DNA from: Arthrobacter sp. AZCC_0090
GTDB taxonomy: Bacteria > Actinomycetota > Actinomycetes > Actinomycetales > Micrococcaceae
DNA length: 64,000 nt
Assembly: GCF_014207375.1 (NCBI RefSeq)
Contig: NZ_JACHEE010000011.1
Coordinates: forward strand, 124,001-188,000
Reading direction: 5' to 3'
The translations under genes and the position numbers were made by a program. The notes beneath the pieces were generated by a model, which searched no databases, was not told where the DNA came from, and saw only the letters and a list, made by a program, of their open reading frames with translations. Position 1 is the stretch's first letter; each line of letters begins with the position of its first letter. Positions 15,506 through 23,871 of the stretch are shown here, one piece after another.

Positions 15506-16926
15506 CGTTGCAGGGCCGAGCTTGAGGCTACGAGCCGGCGCAATTCCTGGAGGCTCCAGTGCTCCTGGGCGGCCGCGCGTGCCTGTACCAACACGTTCCC
15601 GAGCGCCGTGGCTTCCACCGGGCCGGCCACCACCGTCTTGCCGGTGGCATCCGCAGTGAGCTGGCACAGCAGCCGGTTTTGCGAGCCGCCACCAACGATG
15701 TGGACCACGGACGTCTGCTTGCCGGAGAGTTCTTCGGCGCGTGCCAGGGTTCTCGCGTAGCCGGCGGCCAGGCTGTCCAAAATGCAACGCACGACGGCGG
15801 CCGGACCGTCCGGGAGAACGGCGCCTGTGGCGCGCACGGCGGATCGGATCCGCTCGGGCATGTTGTCCGGGGCAATGAACGCGGGATCGTCGGCGTTGAT
15901 TTGCGGGCCACCAGCGGGCAGTGCGGCCGCGGACTCGAGCAGGCCGGCGAGCGACGGCGCGTGCCCTTCAGCAGCCCAGGTGCGCATGCATTCACTGAGC
16001 AGCCATAACCCGCCCACGTTGCGCAGGTACCTGATAGTACCGTCGACCCCGCGCTCGTTGGTGAAGTTGGCCAGCCGGCTCGCTTCGCCAAGGACCGGGC
16101 TGTCCAGTTCCACCCCCACCAAGGACCACGTCCCGGAAGAAATGTAGGCGAAGTCTTCGCGCGAGGCCGGCACCGCGGCCACCGCCGAGGCGGTGTCGTG
16201 CGATCCCACGGCAACCACCGCAGTGTCCGCCGGCAATCCTGTCCGGGCGGCGATGTCCGGAAGCAGCGTGCCCACGGTTTCGCCGGGCTGAATAGTGGCG
16301 GGGAACAGGTTCTTGGGCAGGCCGAGCGGCTTGAAGAGCTCGGTGGCCCACTCCCCCGCGACGGCGTCGAAGAGTCCGGTGGTGGACGCGTTCGTGGCCT
16401 CGCTCCGGCGCTGCCCGGTGAGTTTGAACGCGATCAAGTCCGGAATCAGCAAGGCCTGCAGGCCGCGCAGGTCCCGCTCAGTGGCGAGCTGGTAGATCGT
16501 ATTGAACTGGAGGAATTGCAGCCCGGTGGTGGCGTAGAGCCGCGCCGGATCAAGCACCTTGTGGACGTTCGCGACGGCGGAGCGGCCCCGCTCGTCGCGG
16601 TAGCTGAACGGCTGCGCGAGGAGTTTGCCGGAGTCATCCACCAGCCCGTAGTCGACGGCCCATGTGTCGATGCCGATGCTGGTGATTCGCTCGCCGCTCG
16701 CGGTGGCCGTCTCAGCGGCAGCCGCAAGTCCCTTGAGCACCTCATCGAACAAAGCGTCGAAGTCCCAGTGGAGTCCGCCGTCGAGCTCTATGACGCCGTT
16801 GGGGAAGCGGTGCACTGTTTCGAGCTCGGCCCGCCCGCTGGTGACCCGGCCGAGCATGACGCGCCCCGACGACGCTCCGATATCGACGGCGACGAAAACG
16901 CCGCCGTCGCGAAGCCGGCCGCTCAT
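15454..16926 (-). CDS. rhaB: Rhamnulokinase
   Basis: RhaB phosphorylates L-rhamnulose to L-rhamnulose 1-phosphate using ATP. The 490-residue protein is an FGGY/ASKHA-fold sugar kinase: VAVDIGASSGRVMLG (phosphate 1 loop) near the N-terminus, SIGIDTWAVDYGL with the catalytic-domain aspartates, GSHDTASAVAAVP, SSGTWSLVGVEL, and VHIVGGGSQNRLLCQ (adenosine region) near residue 425. TWAVDYG and the SGTWSL block are typical of rhamnulokinases. The ATG at 16926 overlaps the rhaD stop by 4 nt (ATGA); the long upstream open frame is the rhaD shadow. It is the last gene of the rhaM-rhaI-rhaD-rhaB operon. Confidence 0.95.
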   Translation of the reverse strand: MSGRLRDGGVFVAVDIGASSGRVMLGRVTSGRAELETVHRFPNGVIELDGGLHWDFDALFDEVLKGLAAAAETATASGERITSIGIDTWAVDYGLVDDSGKLLAQPFSYRDERGRSAVANVHKVLDPARLYATTGLQFLQFNTIYQLATERDLRGLQALLIPDLIAFKLTGQRRSEATNASTTGLFDAVAGEWATELFKPLGLPKNLFPATIQPGETVGTLLPDIAARTGLPADTAVVAVGSHDTASAVAAVPASREDFAYISSGTWSLVGVELDSPVLGEASRLANFTNERGVDGTIRYLRNVGGLWLLSECMRTWAAEGHAPSLAGLLESAAALPAGGPQINADDPAFIAPDNMPERIRSAVRATGAVLPDGPAAVVRCILDSLAAGYARTLARAEELSGKQTSVVHIVGGGSQNRLLCQLTADATGKTVVAGPVEATALGNVLVQARAAAQEHWSLQELRRLVASSSALQRYEPAPAGTAALQELSQ

Positions 16927-18965
16927 CGCAGGAAGGCCGCGGCGACGCCCGCGTCCACCGGGATATGCAGGCCTGTGGTGTGCGAGAGCTCGTTGCTGGT
17001 CAGGACGGCGGCGGCGTTGGCCACGTGCTCGGGCAGGACTTCGCGCTTGAGCAAGGTGCGCTGTGCGTAGTACCTGCCCAGTTCCTGCTCTTCGACCCCG
17101 TAGACGGCGGCACGCTTGGCGCCCCAACCGCCGGCGAAGATGCCGGAACCGCGGACGACCCCGTCGGGGTTGATGCCGTTGACGCGGATGCCGTACTCGC
17201 CCAGTTCAGCTGCCAACAGACGTACCTGGTGGGCCTGGTCGGCCTTGGTGGCGGAGTAGGCGATGTTGTTCGGACCCGCGAATACCGAGTTCTTCGAGGA
17301 AATGTAGACGATGTCCCCGCCCATGCCCTGGTCGATCATGACCTTCGCCGCGGCTTTGGAGACCAGGAACGAGCCCTTGGCCATGACGTTGTGCTGCAGG
17401 TCCCAGTCCTTCTCCGTGGTTTCCAGGAGCGGCTTGGAGATGGACAGTCCCGCGTTGTTCACAACCAGGTCGATTCCGCCGAAGGCGAGGACAGCTTCCT
17501 GGACGGCCGCGGCGATCTGGGCTTCGTCGGTGACGTCTGCCTGGACTCCGATGGCGACGTCGGCACCGCCCAGTTCCGCAGCGACGGCTTGGGCGTTCTC
17601 AAGGTTCAGGTCGGCAATGACGACGCACGCGCCGTCGGACGCCAAGCGGGTGGCGATCGCCTTGCCGATGCCCGACGCCGCGCCCGTCACCAAAGCGATG
17701 CGCGTGGCATGGGACTTGGGCTTGGGCATCCGGGCGAGCTTGGCTTCCTCGAGGGCCCAGTATTCGATCCGGAACTTCTCCGATTCCTCGATGGGGGCGT
17801 AGGAGGAGATGGCCTCGGCGCCGCGCATCACGTTGATGGCGTTCAGGTAGAACTCGCCGGCCACACGAGCGGTCTGCTTGTCCTTGCCGTAGGAGAACAT
17901 TCCGACGCCGGGGACCAAGACGATGGCCGGGTCGGCGCCGCGCATCGCCGGGCTGCCAGTGTCGGCATGGCGGTCGTAATACGCCCGGTAATCCTCCCGG
18001 TACGCGGCGTGGAGTTCTTTCAGGCGTGCGATGCTTTCCTCGATGCCTGCGTCAGCGGGGAGGTCCAGCACCAGGGGCTTGACCTTGGTGCGAAGGAAGT
18101 GGTCCGGGCAGGAGGTGCCCAGCGCGCCCAGGCGCGGGTGCTCCGATCCTTCGAGGAACTCCAGGACGCGGGCGTCGTCGCTGAAGTGGCCCACCTGCGG
18201 CTTGTCAGCGGAGGCAAGGCCGCGGATAACGGGAGCCAGGGTGGCTGCTTTGGCATTCCTTTCGGCTTCGGGAAGCGCGGCATAGCCGGGAAGTTTCGCG
18301 CCGAAAGGCTCGGCCTTGCCGTTCTCCGCGATGTAGCGTTCAGCCTGCTCGATGATCCAGAGGGAGTTGGCTTCGGCTTCCGCGCTCGTGCCGCCCCACG
18401 CGGTGATGCCGTGGCCACCAAGGATGGTGCCGATTGCTTGAGGGTTGGCCTCCTTGATCGCCGCGATGTCCAGTCCCAGCTGGAAGCCCGGGCGGCGCCA
18501 CGGAACCCACACCACCTTCTCGCCGAAGATCTTGGACGTCAAGGCCTCCCCGTCCACCGCCGTCGCAATCGCGATGCCCGAGTCCGGGTGCAGGTGGTCC
18601 ACGTGCGCGGCATCAACCAGACCGTGCATGGCGGTATCGATTGACGGAGCGGCGCCGCCCTTGCCGTGAAGGCAGTAATCGAACGCGGCCACCATTTCGT
18701 CTTCGCGCTCGACGCCGGGGTAAACCGCCTTGAGTGCCTGCAGCCGGTCCAGGCGCAAAACGGCGAGGTTTTCGGACCTCAGGGTTCCCAGGTCGCCACC
18801 GGAACCTTTGACCCAGAGGAGCTCGACATCCTCGCCTGTGACTGGGTCTTTTTCAGTGCCCTTGGCCGAGGTGTTCCCGCCGGCAAAGTTGGTGTTCCGC
18901 TTGTCCGCGCCGAGGCGGTTGGAACGGTTGATCAGTTCCGCAACAGTGGTGTTTTCGCTTGTCAT
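16923..18965 (-). CDS. rhaD: Bifunctional rhamnulose-1-phosphate aldolase / short-chain dehydrogenase
   Basis: The 680-residue protein fuses two enzymes. Residues 1 to about 420 are a class II aldolase domain (NTNFAGGNTSAK, DYCLHGKGGAAPSIDTAMH, the zinc-ligand HVDHLHPDSG, GGHGITAWG) that splits L-rhamnulose 1-phosphate into dihydroxyacetone phosphate and L-lactaldehyde. Residues from about 430 are an SDR domain (ALVTGAASGIGKAIA, NNAGLSIS, SSKNSVFAGPNNIAYSATK with an intact Ser-Tyr-Lys set, and a C-terminal TGLHIPVDAGVAAAFLR) that would oxidise lactaldehyde to lactate. This fusion is the common RhaD form in actinobacteria and Bacillus relatives. The start is 4 bp after the rhaI stop and the 3' end overlaps rhaB. 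Confidence 0.95.
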   Translation of the reverse strand: MTSENTTVAELINRSNRLGADKRNTNFAGGNTSAKGTEKDPVTGEDVELLWVKGSGGDLGTLRSENLAVLRLDRLQALKAVYPGVEREDEMVAAFDYCLHGKGGAAPSIDTAMHGLVDAAHVDHLHPDSGIAIATAVDGEALTSKIFGEKVVWVPWRRPGFQLGLDIAAIKEANPQAIGTILGGHGITAWGGTSAEAEANSLWIIEQAERYIAENGKAEPFGAKLPGYAALPEAERNAKAATLAPVIRGLASADKPQVGHFSDDARVLEFLEGSEHPRLGALGTSCPDHFLRTKVKPLVLDLPADAGIEESIARLKELHAAYREDYRAYYDRHADTGSPAMRGADPAIVLVPGVGMFSYGKDKQTARVAGEFYLNAINVMRGAEAISSYAPIEESEKFRIEYWALEEAKLARMPKPKSHATRIALVTGAASGIGKAIATRLASDGACVVIADLNLENAQAVAAELGGADVAIGVQADVTDEAQIAAAVQEAVLAFGGIDLVVNNAGLSISKPLLETTEKDWDLQHNVMAKGSFLVSKAAAKVMIDQGMGGDIVYISSKNSVFAGPNNIAYSATKADQAHQVRLLAAELGEYGIRVNGINPDGVVRGSGIFAGGWGAKRAAVYGVEEQELGRYYAQRTLLKREVLPEHVANAAAVLTSNELSHTTGLHIPVDAGVAAAFLR

Positions 18966-18969
18966 GTTC

Positions 18970-20136
18970 CTATGCGCCCCATCCGGCTTGCTGGCCGCCC
19001 ACGCGGTCCTCGTTGATCTTCTTCTGGTAGCCACTGGCTTTGAACGCAGTCATCGGATCGGCCGGGAGGCCGCGCGATTCACGCCACTCGGCCAGGGCCG
19101 GTCGGACATCTGTATAGAAGGCATCGTTAAAGATGCCGTTGGCGGTCAGGACATCGCCTTCATTCTGGGCTATCTCCAAGGCTGTCGTATCGACGAGCAG
19201 TGCCCGTGCCGTCATTTCCTGGACGTTGAGGACGGAGCGGATCTGGCCCGGGATCTTCCCCTCGATGTTGTGGCACTGGTCCAGCATGAAGGCCACCCCA
19301 GCAGCGGACTCCAGTCCGCCTCCGCGGACCACCTCGTACATGATCCGGAACAACTGGAACGGGTCCGCGGCGCCGACGATCAGGTCGTCGTCGGCGTAGA
19401 AGCGTGAATTGAAGTCGAACGAGCCGAGCTTTCCCAGGCGCAGCAGCTGCGCCACGATGAACTCGATGTTGGTGCCCGGTGCGTGGTGTCCGGTGTCCAG
19501 GCAGACCTTGGCCTTCTCGCCCAGGGCCGCGCAGTGCACGTAGGACGTGCCCCAGTCGGGAATATCGGTGTGGTAGAATGCCGGTTCGAAGAACTTGTAT
19601 TCCAGCACCAGACGCTGGTCCTCGCCGAGCCGGTCGTAGACCTTGCGCAGGGATTCAGCCAGCCAGTCCTGGCGGGCCCGTATGTTGCCCTGGCCCGGGT
19701 AGTTGGTGCCGTCGGCCAGCCAGATCTTCAGGTCCTGCGAGCCAGTCATATTCATCACTTCAAGGCACTCGTACATGTGGTCCACGGCCTTTTGGCGCAC
19801 GGCCGGGTCGCTGTGCGTGAGGCTGCCGAACTTGTATTCGTCGTCCTGGAAGGTATTGGAATTGATGGTTCCCAGTTCAACGCCAAGATCGGCAGCGTAC
19901 TCGCGCAGGGCGGAGTAATCTTCCACCTTGTCCCAGGGGATGTGCAGTGCCACGGTCGGCGCGAGGCCTGTCAGTTCGTGGACCTTCGCGGCGTCGGCGA
20001 GCTTCTCCTGGATAGTCCGCGGCGTGCCGGGCGTGCTGAACACCTTGAAGCGGGTGCCCGAGTTGCCGTAGGCCCACGAGGGAACTTCGATGGCCAGTTC
20101 TTCCAACCGGCCCAGCGCCGTTGCTACGTCTTTCAT
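18970..20136 (-). CDS. rhaI: L-rhamnose isomerase (RhaI type)
   Basis: RhaI interconverts L-rhamnose and L-rhamnulose, using a divalent metal in a TIM barrel. The 388-residue protein belongs to the RhaI type found in Gram-positive bacteria and pseudomonads, distinct from the E. coli RhaA sequence type. Landmarks are FKVFSTPGTPRTIQEKLADA, LHIPWDKVEDY, TINSNTFQDDEYKFGSL, metal-site regions LEYKFFEPAFYHTDIPDWG and CLDTGHHAPGTNIEF, then FDFNSRFYADDDLIVGAADP. The ATG at 20136 has AGAAGGAAC upstream and overlaps the rhaM stop (ATGA); the open frame further upstream is the rhaM shadow. Its product feeds rhamnulokinase. Confidence 0.95.
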   Translation of the reverse strand: MKDVATALGRLEELAIEVPSWAYGNSGTRFKVFSTPGTPRTIQEKLADAAKVHELTGLAPTVALHIPWDKVEDYSALREYAADLGVELGTINSNTFQDDEYKFGSLTHSDPAVRQKAVDHMYECLEVMNMTGSQDLKIWLADGTNYPGQGNIRARQDWLAESLRKVYDRLGEDQRLVLEYKFFEPAFYHTDIPDWGTSYVHCAALGEKAKVCLDTGHHAPGTNIEFIVAQLLRLGKLGSFDFNSRFYADDDLIVGAADPFQLFRIMYEVVRGGGLESAAGVAFMLDQCHNIEGKIPGQIRSVLNVQEMTARALLVDTTALEIAQNEGDVLTANGIFNDAFYTDVRPALAEWRESRGLPADPMTAFKASGYQKKINEDRVGGQQAGWGA

Positions 20137-20510
20137 GATTGTTCCTTCTGCGGTTGGTGATTGTCCCCTGAGGCCGTGGCCGCGGACAACTGGTCCTCGA
20201 GATTGAAGATTTCGGTGAGTTGGAGGAATCCCTGGTCTGGTGACTGCGCCCCGTCCTCGAACAGGAGTGCCATTTCCGCCTGCCAGCGGGCATTCACCTC
20301 GGTCAGGGCCATGCGGGCCCTCGCCGCGTCGAAGTCGTCGTCGCACTCCACGTATCCCACCAACAGCCCGTCGTCAGCGAGGAACAGCGAGTAGTTGTTC
20401 CAACCAGCGGCCTTGAGTTCCCGGAGCAACTCCGGCCACACGGCAGCGTGACGGCTTCGGTATTCGGGAATCTGGCTGGGTTTGACCGAGGAACGGAAGC
20501 ACACCCTCAT
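20133..20510 (-). CDS. rhaM: L-rhamnose mutarotase
   Basis: RhaM converts alpha- and beta-L-rhamnopyranose, supplying the anomer the isomerase uses. The 125-residue protein is a ferredoxin-like dimeric-barrel protein with the family hallmarks MRVCFRSSVKPSQIPEYRSR, HAAVWPELLRELKAAGWNNY, SLFLADDGLLVGYVE and the RWQAEMALLFE helix. The catalytic His corresponds to the one in RHAAVWPE. It is the first gene of the rhamnose operon, and two operator palindromes lie 46-82 bp upstream of its start. The C-terminal 20 residues after TEIFNLE are a poorly conserved tail. Confidence 0.93.
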   Translation of the reverse strand: MRVCFRSSVKPSQIPEYRSRHAAVWPELLRELKAAGWNNYSLFLADDGLLVGYVECDDDFDAARARMALTEVNARWQAEMALLFEDGAQSPDQGFLQLTEIFNLEDQLSAATASGDNHQPQKEQS

Positions 20511-20555
20511 CTGGAATTCTCCTGGTCTCAAGGTGAATGAATCAGATTGATTGAT

Positions 20556-20592
20556 TGAATCGATTCATTCAAACTCTAATTGAATCGATTCA
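20556..20592 (-). promoter_or_regulatory. Two LacI-type operators upstream of rhaM
   Basis: The perfect 12-bp palindrome TGAATCGATTCA occurs twice, at 20556-20567 and 20581-20592, with centres 25 bp apart. They lie in the region where the rhaM promoter must be. The central CG-dyad palindrome is the standard shape of a LacI-family half-site pair. Two sites on nearly the same face of the DNA suggest cooperative binding by the divergent regulator. Confidence 0.8.
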
Positions 20593-20706
20593 TAGATGCA
20601 ATAGCTGTCGGCACATTTGTTCCGGCAACTCCGGCACTGCTCGTGGCAAGTGCTTTGGTTGCACGAGGATGGCCATCGCGAACGACGTAACATTGACGAA
20701 ACGGAT

Positions 20707-20718
20707 TGATTCGATTCA
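20707..20718 (+). promoter_or_regulatory. Third LacI-type operator, before the regulator gene
   Basis: TGATTCGATTCA differs from the rhaM operators at one of 12 positions. It ends 18 nt before the regulator's GTG start, next to its ribosome binding site. Binding here would repress the regulator's own transcription. Confidence 0.7.
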
Positions 20719-20736
20719 TCAATTGGGAGGTTTAGC

Positions 20737-21753
20737 GTGCCAAGCGGCCCGGGTGCAAAGCTGACGGACGTCGCCGCTCTTGCGGGGGTTTCGGTCGGCA
20801 CTGTTTCGAATGTCCTCAACCGGCCGGACCAAGTGTCGATCGATAAGAGAAGCCGGGTCCTGGCCGCGATCGACCAGTTGGGATTCGTACGAAACGAATC
20901 AGCCCGCTCACTGAGGTCCGGATCCACCAGGAGCCTCGGCATGCTGGTCCTGGACGTTCGGAACCCCTTCTTCACGGATGTGGCTTTGGGCGCTGAGAAC
21001 GTCGCCGAGGACCACAACCATTCCCTGATCCTGGCCAACAGCGCCGAAAATGCCGGGCGTGAGCAGGCATATCTAGACCTGTTTGAGCAGCAGCGTGTCC
21101 AAGGCGTCTTGATCACTCCGTTCGGGAACGTCCTTGAACGCCTTGAGAAAATGCGCACCCGGGGCATCCCCTCCGTCCTCGTGGACAGGCTTGCAAGCAC
21201 AGATCAGTTCTGCTCGGTCTCCGTGGACGACGTCGCCGGCGGGGCGGCCGCCCTGGACCATCTCGTCAGCATCGGCTCAGTCCGCCCAGCGTTCGTCGGC
21301 GGTCCCTTCACACTGCAGCAGGTCGAGGACCGCTACCGGGGCGCAGCCGACGCGGCAGAAAGGGCAGGAGTCCCCCTTCAATTATTTGAAACGCCGGACC
21401 TGAAATTTGAGCGTGGGCGCCAGGTTGGCGATCTCATCGGGAATCTCCAGCCTGCCAAGCGCCCCGACGCCGTGTTTGCCGCCAACGACCAACTGGCGCT
21501 TGGACTCCTGCAATCCTTCGCCGCCAATGGGCTCCGCGTGCCAGAGGACATTGCAATCGTCGGCTTCGACGACATCGACTTTGCGTCCCAATCGAGTATT
21601 CCGCTCACCTCCATCAGCCAGCCGAGGCAGCTGATCGGCGAACGTGCCGCAGAACTCCTCTTTGACGAAATCGACAGCGAGCACGGCCACGTGCACAGCC
21701 AAGTGGTGTTCACGCCCGAACTCGTTGCCAGGCAGAGCACCCTGCGCCGCTAG
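20737..21753 (+). CDS. LacI-family regulator of rhamnose catabolism
   Basis: The 338-residue repressor has a LacI headpiece (KLTDVAALAGVSVGTVSNVLN, residues 6-26; hinge helix around RNESARSLRSG) and a periplasmic-binding-protein-like effector domain (LGMLVLDVRNPFFTDVALG, VFAANDQLALGLLQ, VGFDDIDFASQSSIPLTSI). GTG at 20737 is preceded by GGGAGG at 6 nt. It is divergent from rhaM-rhaI-rhaD-rhaB, and three matching palindromes lie in the shared region. It therefore should repress that operon and itself, and respond to rhamnose or a catabolic intermediate. It is unrelated to the AraC-type RhaR/RhaS of E. coli, so I give no symbol. Confidence 0.93.
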   Translation: MPSGPGAKLTDVAALAGVSVGTVSNVLNRPDQVSIDKRSRVLAAIDQLGFVRNESARSLRSGSTRSLGMLVLDVRNPFFTDVALGAENVAEDHNHSLILANSAENAGREQAYLDLFEQQRVQGVLITPFGNVLERLEKMRTRGIPSVLVDRLASTDQFCSVSVDDVAGGAAALDHLVSIGSVRPAFVGGPFTLQQVEDRYRGAADAAERAGVPLQLFETPDLKFERGRQVGDLIGNLQPAKRPDAVFAANDQLALGLLQSFAANGLRVPEDIAIVGFDDIDFASQSSIPLTSISQPRQLIGERAAELLFDEIDSEHGHVHSQVVFTPELVARQSTLRR

Positions 21754-21814
21754 CGTGGTGAGGGATCCCGCTCAGCGAAAGAGCCGCCGTCGACGTTTCC
21801 GAATCACTACGCGA

Positions 21815-22291
21815 TTAGTCTTCGCGCCCAGCGGAAGAATAAGGGACGCTGACGGCGTCATTCCCGGCCCCGGTTTGCCGATCAGCGAGTTCGCGCACGA
21901 GTACCTTTAGCTCCTGGCGGAACATCGCGTTATCGATGGACAACTGGGCTAGGACTTGCTGCTCGGATTCGACAGCCCGCTCCAGCGCTTGCACGCCAGC
22001 CTCGGTCAGGGACACGACATGTACCCTGCGGTCCTCGGAACTTCGCCGGCGGGAGATGTGGCCGTGGGCTTCGAGTCTATTGAGGGTCTGGCCCATGGTC
22101 TGGGCCTGCACCCGCACGATCTGCGCCAGCGTGGTCTGGGTGATGGGACCTGTGGCCGAGAGAACTTCCATCGCAATGACGCCAGCGTGGGTAAGACCGA
22201 TCGACCTGAGGTTTTCATCCCAGGCGTGTTCCACTAGCCGGGCCGCTGTAGACAACAAGCGCCCCGTGGGCCATCGCTCAATGTCCGGCAT
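21815..22291 (-). CDS. MarR-family transcriptional regulator
   Basis: The 158-residue protein has the MarR winged-helix plan: an N-terminal dimerisation helix (LLSTAARLVEHAWDENLRSI), helix-turn-helix ITQTTLAQIVRVQAQTMGQTLNRLE, wing HISRRRSSEDRRVHVVSLT, and a long C-terminal helix. The DRR(V) wing motif is diagnostic. Read on the minus strand, TACAAT lies 6 nt before the ATG with GGAG between, so promoter and ribosome binding site are packed against the start. They sit inside the 3' end of the upstream lipoprotein frame. No target gene is adjacent in the same direction, so its regulon is unknown. Confidence 0.92.
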   Translation of the reverse strand: MPDIERWPTGRLLSTAARLVEHAWDENLRSIGLTHAGVIAMEVLSATGPITQTTLAQIVRVQAQTMGQTLNRLEAHGHISRRRSSEDRRVHVVSLTEAGVQALERAVESEQQVLAQLSIDNAMFRQELKVLVRELADRQTGAGNDAVSVPYSSAGRED

Positions 22292-22609
22292 GTCTCCATT
22301 GTAGGTCCGAGCGGATTTGGGGGGTGGAGGGGGTGCAGGCTGCCTGGACTAACGGCCGTATCGAGTGCGGAACGCAGACGTTCTGTCTGTTCGGACGGGA
22401 CTACGGTGAACTTCTCTCCGTCCCTGGCGCCAAACATAACCAGCTTTGCCAGTTCAGACTCCGAATACGCTCTCAGCGCGGCTGTAGTGGGCGTTGGCGA
22501 GGCTGTAGTTGGAGTTTGGTTCATTGTCTCCGCTGACCCCGCGCAGGCTGTAAGCCCAACGATCAGCCCCCCCGCAAGCTGCCAGGACAAGCCTTGACCG
22601 GTTCTTCAT
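22234..22609 (-). pseudogene. Putative lipoprotein with frameshifted signal peptide
   Basis: A good ribosome binding site (GGGAGAG) and ATG at 22609 start MKNRSRLVLAACGG. At that point a run of seven G (plus-strand C7, 22567-22573) shifts the frame. In the next frame the text continues LIVGLTACAGSAE. Joined after deleting one G, it is a perfect lipoprotein signal peptide: positive n-region, hydrophobic core, LTAC lipobox. The mature part is Thr/Pro-rich then LAKLVMFGARDGEKFTVVPS, a family I do not recognise. The 3' end runs into the MarR promoter and first codons, so the tail is probably decayed as well. As written, the product is not exported. Confidence 0.55.
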
Positions 22610-22794
22610 CTCTCCCCCAAGACGTCGTTGTAAAGTAGCACCGACTCGACGGCAGACGCAGCGGTCGAATTCGGTAGGCTGAGGCCAACATTGTCTTCGA
22701 CACGAACAGGGCCGCGTCCTAGAGCCGGAAGCGATTGCTCGAAGAATTCTATCGACAAGCCGCAAGGACTATTAATGTTTGGGTTGGGTCGGTG

Positions 22795-23718
22795 ATGCGC
22801 TTGGTTCTGTGGGGTCGAGCTTATTTCGCGATGCAGGCGATTGCCGGATTCTCCTGGTGGACCATGGTTTTCGTGTCGCCCGTGGTTCGCGAGGCGACCC
22901 TCGGTAATCTCGACCCCGCCGCGGTCGCTGTCTTCGATATTCCGCTGTTCGTCATCGCCTCGGCCGTGGCGGCATCTGGCGTCAGAGTTGCAGCGGTGGT
23001 GAGTACCGGTTGGACGGGCGTTGTCGCCGTCGCACTGGCGGTGTACGCCACAATCACAACCGAAGCGGGCTGGGGCGTTGTAGGCATGGTTGCTGCCACC
23101 GCAGGTTCGCTGATCGCGCTCTGCGCTGTCTTGCTGGGGCGCGTACCGACCATGTGGATCCTTCGCGGTCCGTTCGCATTCCGTCCCGCCACCAATCGCC
23201 CGACCGCCGCAGCCTACATGGCTTCAACATTCGGTCAAATCGTCCTCTTCTGGGGATTCTTCCTAGCGGTGCTTCCGTTTGCTATATCGGTTCTCGAACG
23301 GCGCTGGACCGTGGCGCTCCCGTTTCCGTCGTTTTCAATTCCTGCAGGTATCACGGTTCTTATACTCGCCAGCGCTCTTGGCATCTCTTCAGCCGTAGTG
23401 ATGTCAACGCTGGGAAATGGCACGCCGCTGCCATCGGCAATGCCCAACCGTCTGGTCATAGCAGGTCCTTACCGCTGGATTCGCAATCCGATGGCGGTCT
23501 CGGGCGTCGTCCAAGGCGCCGCAGTAGGCCTCGTCTTGCAGTCATGGCTCGTGATCGCTTACGCCGTCATTGGTTCGCTGCTATGGAACTACGCCGTCAG
23601 GCCGCTTGAGGAATCTGACCTTGAGGAACGGTTCGGCGAAGAATTCCAGCAATACCGTGACACGGTTCGGTGCTGGATCCCTCAAGTATCGAAGACTCAG
23701 CGCTATGAGAGGCGATGA
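22795..23718 (+). CDS. Membrane methyltransferase-like protein (ICMT/PEMT family)
   Basis: The 307-residue integral membrane protein has about seven hydrophobic segments. It ends in the cofactor-binding signature of the isoprenylcysteine/phospholipid methyltransferase family: LVIAGPYRWIRNPMAVSG in the last third, then EESDLEERFGEEFQQYRDTVRCWIP. These match the GpYrxvRNPmy and E...FG.eY..Y...v...iP motifs that bind S-adenosylmethionine. The N-terminal half is an additional hydrophobic region not typical of the short family members. I chose ATG 22795; the open frame extends 20 codons upstream without support. The physiological substrate cannot be told. The gene is divergent from the decayed lipoprotein gene. 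Confidence 0.75.
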   Translation: MRLVLWGRAYFAMQAIAGFSWWTMVFVSPVVREATLGNLDPAAVAVFDIPLFVIASAVAASGVRVAAVVSTGWTGVVAVALAVYATITTEAGWGVVGMVAATAGSLIALCAVLLGRVPTMWILRGPFAFRPATNRPTAAAYMASTFGQIVLFWGFFLAVLPFAISVLERRWTVALPFPSFSIPAGITVLILASALGISSAVVMSTLGNGTPLPSAMPNRLVIAGPYRWIRNPMAVSGVVQGAAVGLVLQSWLVIAYAVIGSLLWNYAVRPLEESDLEERFGEEFQQYRDTVRCWIPQVSKTQRYERR

Positions 23719-23730
23719 CTGCACACAACC

Positions 23731-23759
23731 ACCTCACCATTCACGTTCCACGGTGAGGT
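23731..23759 (+). terminator. Weak hairpin after the methyltransferase gene
   Basis: An 8-bp stem (ACCTCACC with GGTGAGGT) and 13-nt loop lie 12 bp past the stop. There is no T-tract. On the minus strand the same stretch is the end of a 40-residue open fragment (ending LNLTVEREW) that may be a gene remnant. Confidence 0.3.
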
Positions 23760-23871
23760 TCAGTGCGACGGCGGGATGCCGCCCGGCGGGGATGCCGCCG
23801 CACGCGGTGGTCGCGGGCTGGTAGTTGAGGTCTCCGTTGGCGAGCGACTGTCAAGCCACAGGCGGCGAAAG

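Noticed and set aside
16965..18644. 559-codon plus-strand frame antisense to rhaD
   Set aside because: rhaD shows full aldolase and SDR motifs on the minus strand; the opposite frame is a composition artefact.
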